From assembly GCA_937874315.1 (NCBI GenBank), contig CALNAE010000077.1:1-8047 (forward strand): 8,047 nucleotides of DNA, given 5' to 3'. Below, piece after piece: positions 1-5,378 of this stretch. This DNA comes from an uncultured Bifidobacterium sp. (GTDB lineage Bacteria; Actinomycetota; Actinomycetes; Actinomycetales; Bifidobacteriaceae). Each line of letters begins with the position of its first letter. Positions within the stretch are counted from its first letter, which is position 1. The notes under the pieces were generated by a model. That model was given only the letters and a program-made list of their open reading frames with translations. It ran no database searches and was not told where the DNA came from. Made by a program: the position numbers and the translations under genes.

Positions 1-1
1 A

Positions 2-490
2 GCGTCCATCGACGAGGCGGCAGACGGACAGGATACCGAAGCGCAGGGGCGCGACCCCGCGTCGGCCCGCGACGGCGCTCCGACGGAAACAGACAGCACG
101 ACATCAACAAATACCGCACAGAGCGCCCAAACCGCACAGGTGGACGCCGAGCAATCGCATACCGCCCCGCCGCTGTGGAGCACCACGCGACCCGACCGAT
201 ACATCCATGTCCCGAGTTCGCCAGCCAACCAGACAACCGTGCCACACCACTCCGGTCCCAGCGCGCCGACCCTGGTGCTCGCCGGCATGATGCTGTTCCT
301 CGCGGTCGCCGTCGGATTGGTCGCGTGGCGCTTCCCCAAGCCGTTCATACCAAATCTGTGGAACAATCCCACGCTGAGCGTGGCCGTCATCTTCGGTGCC
401 TTGGGCGTCACCCTGCTCGCCGTCGCCCTGTGCTGGGCCGTCGCCGCCGGCGTGCATGCCGTGCTGCGCCATCGGCGTGACGCGCAATGA
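2..490 (+). CDS. 5'-truncated membrane-anchored hypothetical protein (C-terminal 162 residues)
   Basis: The frame is open from the left edge to the TGA at 488-490, so the gene starts outside the window. A GTG at 140 is a possible internal start, but coding character begins earlier and no clear ribosome site precedes it. The first ~90 visible residues are hydrophilic and rich in Ala, Thr, Asp and Gln, as expected of a disordered region. Two hydrophobic helices follow, encoded at about 266-331 and 374-460, separated by a short loop rich in Pro, Trp and Asn. The protein ends in a basic tail (RHRRDAQ), suggesting a cytoplasmic C-terminus. I do not recognise the family. A low-complexity segment followed by a two-helix C-terminus occurs in some actinobacterial PspC-like and other envelope proteins, but nothing here proves that. 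The coding call is good; the function is unknown. Confidence 0.75.
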   Translation, partial: ASIDEAADGQDTEAQGRDPASARDGAPTETDSTTSTNTAQSAQTAQVDAEQSHTAPPLWSTTRPDRYIHVPSSPANQTTVPHHSGPSAPTLVLAGMMLFLAVAVGLVAWRFPKPFIPNLWNNPTLSVAVIFGALGVTLLAVALCWAVAAGVHAVLRHRRDAQ

Positions 491-572
491 CTCGTATGGC
501 GGCGGTTCGGGTAGTGCACTACTCCCCTTCCTGCATCTGTCTACGGGAGTACCCCCATGCCCCAATCACGGT

Positions 573-594
573 CAGAGCACCTGCAGAGCACCTC
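573..594. repeat. tandem 11-bp direct repeat
   Basis: CAGAGCACCTG (573-583) is followed directly by CAGAGCACCTC (584-594), identical at 10 of 11 bases. It lies in the non-coding stretch after the first gene. It is probably a local slippage duplication, though a paired protein-binding site is possible. Confidence 0.6.
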
Positions 595-703
595 GCCTAC
601 CGGACTCCGGCGGGGGCCAAAGCCCCGTACCATGCAAACCAGCCAACACCAGCCACTCAATAAACCACAAGGAACAACACCCGTCACTTACCAGTCTCCT
701 TAT

Positions 704-741
704 GTTGATTGTCTAACGGGTTGTTGGACACTTCCATCAAC
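704..741. other. stem-loop with asymmetric bulge, possible RNA structure
   Basis: GTTGAT (704-709) pairs with ATCAAC (736-741). Inside it, TGTCTAAC (710-717) pairs with GTTGGACA (723-730), with one T-G wobble and a 5-nt loop. Bases 731-735 (CTTCC) form a one-sided bulge. The outer and inner stems stack directly on the 5' side, a shape more typical of a folded RNA than of chance. A second, shorter hairpin around 746-769 (CCCG/CGGG) follows. No T-tract follows, so a simple terminator is unlikely. No known RNA family is recognised. Confidence 0.35.
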
Positions 742-884
742 GAAACGACCCGGTATAAACGGGCCGTCGAAATGTCAAAAAACGACCCTCTACCGGGCGG
801 CTAAGAACCCCGGCACGCGCTAGGATTCGTCTCAGATCCTCACAACCCACACTCTCCATCGCCATCGCATCAATGGAATATCAC

Positions 885-890
885 TATAAT
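885..890 (+). promoter_or_regulatory. perfect TATAAT -10 box upstream of the small peptide gene
   Basis: TATAAT at 885-890 lies in an AT-rich patch (CACTATAATTATTACTG) and would start transcription near 897, about 28 nt before the ATG at 925. No recognisable -35 hexamer lies at 15-19 bp spacing, and there is no extended TG. The promoter may be weak or activator-dependent. Confidence 0.5.
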
Positions 891-924
891 TATTACTGTC
901 ATTTTGATTCAACGGAGAGGCACT

Positions 925-1089
925 ATGCAGCATAAGAAATCAAGTACCATATTTGGCCACTATTTTGTTGTAGCCTTCGCGGCAGGCGGGGTTCAAAGTG
1001 CGGGAACCGTGCTGAAGGAAACCGTTACGGATACGCTAAACCCCATTGCTTCCAAAACTCTGTTTAAGTACTCTGATAAGGCGATGTGA
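925..1089 (+). CDS. small peptide of 54 residues with a central hydrophobic segment, function unknown
   Basis: ATG 925 is preferred because GGAGAGG (914-920) sits 4-5 nt upstream of it; the in-frame start at 904 has no such site. The peptide begins with a basic N-terminus (MQHKKSS). A hydrophobic, glycine/alanine-rich stretch follows at residues 9-30, then a polar lysine-rich tail (residues 31-54) with no cysteine. It could be a single-pass membrane peptide or a secreted peptide with an N-terminal signal; AAGG or QSAG would be loose cleavage contexts. By hand count the gene is about 47% G+C, well below the window, which hints at transfer or an unusual history. The stop overlaps the GTG of the next gene (GTGA), so the two are probably translationally coupled. 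A bacteriocin-like, toxin-like or regulatory peptide are all possible; no family is recognised. Confidence 0.6.
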   Translation: MQHKKSSTIFGHYFVVAFAAGGVQSAGTVLKETVTDTLNPIASKTLFKYSDKAM

Positions 1090-1535
1090 TCACGCAACGG
1101 CATATACAAGGGTTTTCAGTTTTCCTTCAGTCGGCCTGCGTGTGTCTGGTGCTGGCGGTGTGGTTCGCGCTGTATGAGGATGTGGTGGATGGGTTCACGG
1201 CCTGGCCGACCTTGGTTGGGGTGCGCCCGTTCATGTTCGTCTCGTTGGCGGTGGGCGCGCTGACGTCGGGCATGCTCGCGGCGGGGGTCGTCCATCTGCT
1301 GTACTGCCTCGTCTTCGCCGGAGACACGCGCGGCACATTGAGGACGATTCGGTTTCTGCTGGTGCTCTGCTGGTTCGCGGCCATATACTCGGCGCTGGCG
1401 TTCATCGCGTTCTGGGCGTGGACGCGGATGATGCACCCGACTTTGGTCGCCGCGGAGTTCATCATCCTCTGCAACGCCATCGCCGCGCTGATCGTGTTGA
1501 CGTGCTCCAAACGCCAGATCACGGCACGCGGCTGA
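1086..1535 (+). CDS. four-helix integral membrane protein, function unknown
   Basis: The GTG start at 1086 overlaps the stop of the 54-residue peptide gene by 4 nt (GTGA). AAGG (1078-1081) provides a modest ribosome site, so coupled translation is likely. The 149-residue product has four hydrophobic helices at roughly residues 10-30, 48-77, 87-111 and 119-140. The loop between helices 1 and 2 is acidic (E31, D32, D35). The loop between helices 2 and 3 is basic (R82, R85, R89), and the C-terminus is basic (KRQITAR), which fits both termini being cytoplasmic. No catalytic motif is visible. The pairing with a tiny upstream gene resembles peptide/immunity or peptide/transport pairs, and small DUF2975-like proteins are another comparison, but neither can be shown. 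A perfect hairpin lies 26 bp after the stop. Confidence 0.75.
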   Translation: MITQRHIQGFSVFLQSACVCLVLAVWFALYEDVVDGFTAWPTLVGVRPFMFVSLAVGALTSGMLAAGVVHLLYCLVFAGDTRGTLRTIRFLLVLCWFAAIYSALAFIAFWAWTRMMHPTLVAAEFIILCNAIAALIVLTCSKRQITARG

Positions 1536-1560
1536 CGCGCAGACTCGCCCGCGATATGCA

Positions 1561-1592
1561 AGATGGCCAAGGCACGCTTACCTTGGCCATCT
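1561..1592 (+). terminator. 12-bp perfect stem-loop, probable terminator of the peptide/membrane-protein unit
   Basis: AGATGGCCAAGG (1561-1572) and CCTTGGCCATCT (1581-1592) are perfect inverted repeats around an 8-nt loop (CACGCTTA). The plus strand continues CTTTCATG, a short pyrimidine run, so it suits the gene ending at 1535 best. It could also stop transcription arriving from the minus strand. Confidence 0.7.
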
Positions 1593-1702
1593 CTTTCATG
1601 AGCCCGTCCGTCCGCGATGACCGAGCGGGGAATCTCCACGCCGCCGGCGATCCACTCCTCGAGCACACCGATCATGCCGGAACGATACCGGACATCGCTC
1701 AT
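1593..1702 (-). pseudogene. possible gene remnant beginning MSDVRYRSGMIGVLEEW
   Basis: A minus-strand frame starts with ATG at 1700-1702, directly after the TAG of the preceding frame (TAGATG). Its first ~33 residues (MSDVRYRSGMIGVLEEW, then AGGVEIPRSVIADG) look protein-like. The frame then runs through the 12-bp terminator hairpin and on antisense to the four-helix membrane gene, where its composition looks like a shadow. A frameshift or loss of the 3' end near 1600 would explain this. The right-hand limit given here is the hairpin edge, not a stop codon. No family is recognised. Confidence 0.25.
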
Positions 1703-1885
1703 CTACTTGCTGCCTCTTTCGTGGTCTATCCATTTTTCGGCCTGGCATTCCGCGATGCCTTCAACAGCTAACCGCAGTATCTGAAGTTCATGGAACATTT
1801 CCAGCGCCTTCATGCGACGGCGTACGCCCGACTCCGACAACGAGATGGAGCGGCAGCTGAACTCCCTCGCTTCTACGCCCAGCCG
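1703..1885 (-). pseudogene. possible remnant or short gene, helical C-terminal fragment
   Basis: The minus-strand frame is open from just after a TGA (1886-1888) to TAG (1703-1705), 60 codons. An ATG at 1813 gives a 36-residue product starting MKALEMFHELQILRLAVEG and ending EKWIDHERGSK. The residues before that ATG (including FSCRSISLSESGVRRR) also look like real protein, so the frame was probably longer. The charged amphipathic helix and the tail of the form IAECQAEKWIDHE loosely recall the C-termini of small antitoxins, but this is weak. The frame abuts the next one with TAG-ATG, an operon-like junction. It lies downstream of the exporter gene on the same strand. It may be a decayed regulator or toxin-antitoxin piece. 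Confidence 0.25.
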
Positions 1886-1917
1886 TCAACCGCCGATCGT
1901 CGCGCATCTGTCCCGCA

Positions 1918-1937
1918 GGAGACCTGTCGGTGTCTCC
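1918..1937 (-). terminator. weak hairpin after the exporter gene
   Basis: GGAGAC (1918-1923) and GTCTCC (1932-1937) form a 6-bp stem with an 8-nt loop, 13 bp beyond the exporter stop codon. There is no T-tract on the minus strand (CTGCGGGAC follows), so it is at best a weak or Rho-assisted end of the operon. Confidence 0.25.
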
Positions 1938-1950
1938 ACGACATGACACG

Positions 1951-3369
1951 TTAGAACCTGTCGAGCCGATAATGCTCGATATGATCTTCCCACCGCTGCG
2001 GCAACGGCAGCTTCATGATTTGCGGCATGGAGAGCACCAACGCCGCGCCGAGCGCGAGTATCACGGCCAGAACCAGGGCAGAAGCCGTGTATCCGAACCG
2101 TTCCATGATCAGACCTGCGAGCCACGACAGCACGGCATACGAGGCCAGGCTGCACAAAGTCATGGCCGCGCCGAAGCGCCCCTGCTTCTCCTTGCTCACC
2201 AGCATCGCCATGAACCCGCCCATCACCGCGTTCCCCGCAGGCAGCAACAACATGGATATGAAGAGGAACGCCCCCTGGAGCCATACCAGATGCTGGCTCA
2301 ACGCGAGGCCGAGAGAACCCAATGGGAACAATACGAAGAACGAAGCCGTCAACGGTCCACCGGGAATCCTGGCGACCAGCTTCGGCGAGGCCACGGCACC
2401 GATGAGCATGCCGACCGATCCGATGGTGAGCACCATGGCAGCGGTCAGCGAGCTGTGCGTCGCCGATTGCACATGCATCTGGGTGATGAGCAGCAGCCCG
2501 TTGATGCCGCCGTTGCACAGGGCCGATGCGAAGGCCAACCGGCGCTGGAATGGTGCTCGGCACAGCCAACGCAATCCCTCGAACGCCTCCCCGATCGCCT
2601 GCTTCAGACTGCGCACCATCGAAGATGCCACCGCCGGAGGCACCTGAGCCGATACCGGCATGGGCGCAGTCGGCGTGGCGAGCGTTTGCGTAGCGTCCGC
2701 ACTTCCGTTGCACGGGTCGTCCGTGGCAGTGTCGGCCTTGCCATGACGCCAATATCGGTGAATCTTCAGCCCCAATCCGCCTCCGAACGCACTGAGCACG
2801 CTGGACACGAACAGCGGCACGGCGTATCCGAATCCCATGAGCACACCGCTGATGGGCGAGCCGGCGATGTTAATCACGGCGTCCCGCCCATGCGTAATCG
2901 CCATGGCTTGGGGCAGTTCTTCGTCCGGCACCACGCCACGCAGCATCGACGATGAGGTATTGCCCAGCAATCCGGATCGGATGCCCAGAATCACCGACAA
3001 CACGACCAGAGCCACCCAGTCGAGTCCTCCGGAAAATTGCATGAACCCCGCCACTGCGAACAACAGCACACCAGCCATCGACCAGATCAGCAGCAGCTTT
3101 CTGCGATCGAAACGATCCTGCACCAGTCCCCCGGGTATGACGAACACCGCATTCATGCAGGACATAATCGATTCAAGGAGCGCCGCCTGCGCCGCGGAAT
3201 GGGTGACGGCCAAAGCAATCAGCGGCAGCGCGAAACTCGATATCGACGCGGAAAGCTGCCCCGCCGTATCCGCCCCGAACCACCATCCGTAATCGGTGTC
3301 GCGCATCAACGAAGGCTCGTGCCCCGTAGACCCGCCCGTATCATCTGCCGTCGCACGCGCGCCTGCCAT
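1951..3369 (-). CDS. MFS exporter, DHA3 / MFS_3-type multidrug or small-molecule efflux protein
   Basis: The 472-residue product has the hydrophobicity of a 12-helix major facilitator. Motif A lies in the loop between helices 2 and 3 as GGLVQDRFDRRK (residues 80-91). After helix 4 comes SSSMLRGVVPDEELPQAMAI, then a GRDAVINIAGSPISGVL segment (161-177). Both resemble the helix 4-5 region of DHA3 exporters such as Mef and EntS. A hydrophilic central loop (about 205-260) separates the two halves. The frame extends upstream to an ATG at 3462, but ATG 3369 is chosen because GGGAGGAGGG (3378-3387) ends 8 nt before it; the upstream 31 codons have no ribosome site. The gene is the last of the padR operon, so export of a compound sensed by PadR is the natural inference. 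Substrate is unknown. Proton antiport is the family norm, not something seen here. Confidence 0.9.
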   Translation of the reverse strand: MAGARATADDTGGSTGHEPSLMRDTDYGWWFGADTAGQLSASISSFALPLIALAVTHSAAQAALLESIMSCMNAVFVIPGGLVQDRFDRRKLLLIWSMAGVLLFAVAGFMQFSGGLDWVALVVLSVILGIRSGLLGNTSSSMLRGVVPDEELPQAMAITHGRDAVINIAGSPISGVLMGFGYAVPLFVSSVLSAFGGGLGLKIHRYWRHGKADTATDDPCNGSADATQTLATPTAPMPVSAQVPPAVASSMVRSLKQAIGEAFEGLRWLCRAPFQRRLAFASALCNGGINGLLLITQMHVQSATHSSLTAAMVLTIGSVGMLIGAVASPKLVARIPGGPLTASFFVLFPLGSLGLALSQHLVWLQGAFLFISMLLLPAGNAVMGGFMAMLVSKEKQGRFGAAMTLCSLASYAVLSWLAGLIMERFGYTASALVLAVILALGAALVLSMPQIMKLPLPQRWEDHIEHYRLDRF

Positions 3370-3377
3370 ATGCCCGA

Positions 3378-3387
3378 CCCTCCTCCC
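3378..3387 (-). promoter_or_regulatory. strong ribosome binding site fixing the exporter start
   Basis: On the minus strand this reads GGGAGGAGGG, 8 nt before ATG 3369. It is the only good Shine-Dalgarno sequence near the alternative starts at 3462, 3435, 3423 and 3369, and so decides for the shortest form. Confidence 0.75.
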
Positions 3388-3468
3388 AGCCGCCGAAGAT
3401 CCAGCCGCCGTATGTTCGTTCATCACATGTTCCATCAACAGCCGCGCTTCCCCTGTTTGCATGCCATT

Positions 3469-3490
3469 GCAGCGTTATTGCAGCGTTATT
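3469..3490. repeat. tandem 11-bp duplication at the padR stop codon
   Basis: GCAGCGTTATT occurs twice back to back (3469-3479 and 3480-3490). The second copy contains the padR TAA (complement of TTA at 3486-3488); the first lies in the gap before the exporter gene. It is probably a recent slippage event with no effect on the protein. Confidence 0.7.
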
Positions 3491-4115
3491 GCAATGCGGC
3501 GCGTAGAATGCCGCCGACCCGCGTCAGCTCGTCATTCAGAATTCGCACGGCATCGCCAGGCAGATTATCCCGCTCGGCGGCAGCGTTCAGCGCGATTCGC
3601 ACACCCGCATCAAACCGGTCAAGACTGCGCTGTGCGTCGCGCAGATTCCTCTGAGTCGCGGCGCTTGGGATCGCGGCGCTTGCTGCGGATGCGCGCATAT
3701 TGCCGGCGTCGAATGACGACTGCGCACGAGCGTGGCTTGACGCCGACTTGAGATCGTCTTTGAGCGAGCTCATGGAATGATGCACCTCGTCGCGCAGGCT
3801 ATCGGCCATCATGCGCACCGAGGAGTCGATATCATCCTCAAGCTGGTCCTTTTCATCACCCCGTTGGCGAATCTCCTCGCGTCCGGCATCCGTGATGGCA
3901 TAGACCGTTTTGCGTCCACGTTCGGTTTTGGTGACCAACCCCTCTTCGGCGAGCTTGGCCAAACGCGGGTAGACGGTACCGGCGCTCGGCACATAGGCAC
4001 CGTCGAAACGCTGCTCGATCGATTGGATGAGTTCATAACCATGCTTCGGGGACTCACTGAGCAGAATCAACAGATACAGCCGCATCTGGCCATGCGCGAA
4101 CATCGGTCCGTTCAT
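3486..4115 (-). CDS. PadR-family transcriptional regulator
   Basis: The 209-residue product starts with a PadR winged helix-turn-helix at about residues 7-82. The hallmark HGYELIQSIE (25-34), PSAGTVYPRLAKLAEEGLV (43-61) and the wing TERGRKTVYAITDAG (64-78) are all present. PadR proteins are dimeric repressors released by small molecules or stress. The C-terminal part (83-209) is longer than in minimal PadR proteins. It has an acidic helical segment (about 85-122), a Ser/Ala-rich low-complexity stretch (about 124-155) and a final helical region, and may hold the dimer or ligand contacts. The start overlaps the upstream gene by 4 nt (ATGA), so the two are translationally coupled. The paired TATCGCGATA-type palindromes at the operon promoter are its likely operators, giving autorepression. 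Confidence 0.93.
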   Translation of the reverse strand: MNGPMFAHGQMRLYLLILLSESPKHGYELIQSIEQRFDGAYVPSAGTVYPRLAKLAEEGLVTKTERGRKTVYAITDAGREEIRQRGDEKDQLEDDIDSSVRMMADSLRDEVHHSMSSLKDDLKSASSHARAQSSFDAGNMRASAASAAIPSAATQRNLRDAQRSLDRFDAGVRIALNAAAERDNLPGDAVRILNDELTRVGGILRAALQ

Positions 4116-5086
4116 AGTCGATCCACCTGGTGAACCCGGTCCGTCTGATCCGCGTGATCCACCCGATCCGCCGCTTGGTCAGCCGTCTGTCCGGCTTGCC
4201 CCGCCCGTTCCTCTTGGCCGGGACCGGTCTGTGTGGATTCGCCCTGGACATCTTCGCGCCGCACGAGCTTGAGCGAACCGGACACCGCGGAAAAATGCAG
4301 ATCGGTGCACGGGGCATTTTCAGGTCCGTCTTCGATATCCACCGTTTTGGTGAAGGACATATGGTATTTCTGCCCGTCAATCTCCGCATGACCATGACCG
4401 CTATTCGCCACGCATCGCACCCGCACGCCCGAGTCCACGCGGATGGCCGCGTTGCCGGACACGGTACTGAACCTCAACGAGTCCGCCACGCCGAACACAT
4501 CGCAATACAAGGCCCCGCTGACGCTGTCAAGCTTGATGGTATGGCAGTTGCCGCTGACGATCACGTCGCCGCCGACGGTGTTCGCGTTGACCGTGCCGTA
4601 ATGATTGCGCGCCTCGACCTTCCCGCTCACACTGTCGAGTTTCAGCTCGCCGCACACGCTGTCGGCAAGCACCGTGCCCGATACCGTCTCCAGTTTGGCA
4701 CCGTCGGTCACACCACCGATCAACGTATCGCCCTGCACTGTCGCGATGCGCACCCGTACCGCTCTGGGTACCAGCAGACTGACATCCGCCGAAACGACGG
4801 AACGAAGATCCTTCCAACGCCTTATCCGAAATACGTTATGGATGCCGGTCCCTTCGGCATTCGGATGGCTTACCTTCAACGCGCCATGAACAAGCCTCAC
4901 ATCGAGGTTCTCCCCTCGCACATTGTTTATCTCAAGCCGAGCATCCGGCCCGTCATGCCCGATGACATCGACACGGCCACACACCAAGTCGATATCGATT
5001 GACTTCAGATCATCGATATCGATGATCTTGCTGGCGTCCGGCCGAACCTGCCAACGCCCATCCTCACTCATACCGTCGTCATCCAT
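4112..5086 (-). CDS. DUF4097-type beta-repeat protein, cytoplasmic, first gene of the padR operon
   Basis: ATG 5086 is chosen because AGAAAGGA (5092-5099) lies 5 nt upstream; the frame stays open to 5278, but that extension covers the promoter and operators. The 324-residue product has no signal peptide or membrane helix. Its middle carries repeated strands ending in a V-S-G type turn: TVSG 134, SVCG 143, SVSG 152, TVGG 170, SVSG 188, TVSG 208 and AVSG 267. This is the pattern of the DUF4097 putative adhesin family, a right-handed beta-helix-like repeat. The last ~45 residues are Gln/Asp/Thr/Ala-rich with DRVDHADQTDRVHQVDR-like repetition and look disordered. Genes of this family often sit beside PadR or membrane stress genes. 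Its job is unknown; despite the family name, lack of an export signal argues against an adhesin here. Confidence 0.85.
   Translation of the reverse strand: MDDDGMSEDGRWQVRPDASKIIDIDDLKSIDIDLVCGRVDVIGHDGPDARLEINNVRGENLDVRLVHGALKVSHPNAEGTGIHNVFRIRRWKDLRSVVSADVSLLVPRAVRVRIATVQGDTLIGGVTDGAKLETVSGTVLADSVCGELKLDSVSGKVEARNHYGTVNANTVGGDVIVSGNCHTIKLDSVSGALYCDVFGVADSLRFSTVSGNAAIRVDSGVRVRCVANSGHGHAEIDGQKYHMSFTKTVDIEDGPENAPCTDLHFSAVSGSLKLVRREDVQGESTQTGPGQEERAGQAGQTADQAADRVDHADQTDRVHQVDRL
5007..5028. repeat. 22-bp perfect palindrome inside the DUF4097 coding region
   Basis: The sequence is its own reverse complement over all 22 bases, centred on CGATATCG between 5017 and 5018. It encodes the residues KIIDIDDL, about 60 bp after the start codon. 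Its AT-rich alternating ATCGAT core resembles the upstream operators. It may be an internal operator, or a by-product of Ile-Asp repeats in the protein. Confidence 0.6.
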
Positions 5087-5148
5087 GATGGTCCTTTCTG
5101 ATATCTGGCATCTGACTTTGCCAGGCCTAACCCACGAAGGCCCGATTT

Positions 5149-5162
5149 CGCGATATATCGCG
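5149..5162. promoter_or_regulatory. operator palindrome 1 of the padR operon
   Basis: CGCGATATATCGCG is a perfect 14-bp palindrome just downstream of the predicted transcription start of the minus-strand operon. It shares the 12-mer CGATATATCGCG with the second site, 30 bp away. Alternating ATAT/CGCG palindromes at the promoter of a padR operon suggest PadR binding. That assignment is inference. Confidence 0.65.
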
Positions 5163-5171
5163 TTTGTCATC

Positions 5172-5177
5172 ACTATA
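5172..5177 (-). promoter_or_regulatory. -10 box of the DUF4097-padR-exporter operon
   Basis: On the minus strand this reads TATAGT, preceded by GTGT and placed between the two palindromes. Transcription would start near 5165, giving a leader of about 78 nt. The -35 region would fall near GTTATA at the edge of operator 2 and is a poor match to TTGACA. Confidence 0.45.
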
Positions 5178-5180
5178 ACA

Positions 5181-5197
5181 CGATATATCGCGATATA
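5181..5197. promoter_or_regulatory. operator palindrome 2 of the padR operon
   Basis: This site contains two overlapping palindromes: CGATATATCG (5181-5190) and TATATCGCGATATA (5184-5197). It lies between the -35 and -10 positions of the minus-strand promoter, where a bound repressor would block RNA polymerase. Its shared 12-mer starts exactly 30 bp (about three helical turns) from that of operator 1, so two dimers could bind on the same face. Confidence 0.65.
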
Positions 5198-5378
5198 ACG
5201 TTGGCGTGTCGAGGGGACAGCGGCCCTGCAGTACGTCTCACCGCAGCACCACGAAATTCGCGGCGCCGCAACTTGCAAAACGTGAGCATCCCCACGTATT
5301 TCATCGCTTCATCACCAGCCGCTGCGACTACCATGGAAGACGAATAAGTAAAGCATCACGACAGAAAGGTTCTGCATT

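Larger units (their letters stand above)
491..884. other. intergenic region with several short inverted and direct repeats, no convincing gene
   Basis: The short plus-strand frames here lack ribosome sites and protein-like composition. The stretch holds a perfect palindrome GTAGTGCACTAC (511-522), a 7-bp inverted repeat 520-526/545-551 that competes with it, an 11-bp inverted repeat CCGGA-C-TCCGG (600-610), a GC hairpin 613-617/622-626 with loop CAAA, and a larger hairpin at 704-741. The first hairpins could end transcription of the upstream gene, but none has a convincing T-tract. Sequences starting AAACGACCC (743) and AACGACCC (781) begin two loosely similar blocks. I see no tRNA, 6S RNA, SRP RNA, RNase P or tmRNA signature. 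Confidence 0.5.

Noticed and set aside
104..565. Minus-strand open frame of 153 codons
   Set aside because: Antisense to the two-helix membrane protein end; low-complexity Gly/Gln/Asp/His content with no motif.
557..823. Possible small plus-strand gene
   Set aside because: No ribosome site, low protein-like character, and it spans several hairpins and a tandem repeat.
1886..2752. Minus-strand open frame of 288 codons
   Set aside because: Overlaps the exporter in another frame; Gly/Arg/His/Ala-rich and without motifs, while the exporter frame has clear MFS features.
1930..2955. Plus-strand open frame of 341 codons
   Set aside because: It lies wholly antisense to the exporter gene, has an Arg/His/Gln-rich composition and no ribosome site; typical shadow in GC-rich DNA.
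4130..5002. Plus-strand open frame of 290 codons
   Set aside because: Antisense to the DUF4097-type gene; His/Arg/Ala-rich shadow composition.
5087..5278. N-terminal extension of the DUF4097-type protein by 64 residues
   Set aside because: It would cover the promoter and both operator palindromes, and the internal ATG 5086 has the good ribosome site.
5265..5340. ahpC promoter, for example TTGCAA at 5273 with TATTTC at 5297
   Set aside because: Both hexamers are poor matches and no conserved oxidative-stress operator is visible, so no promoter is called.
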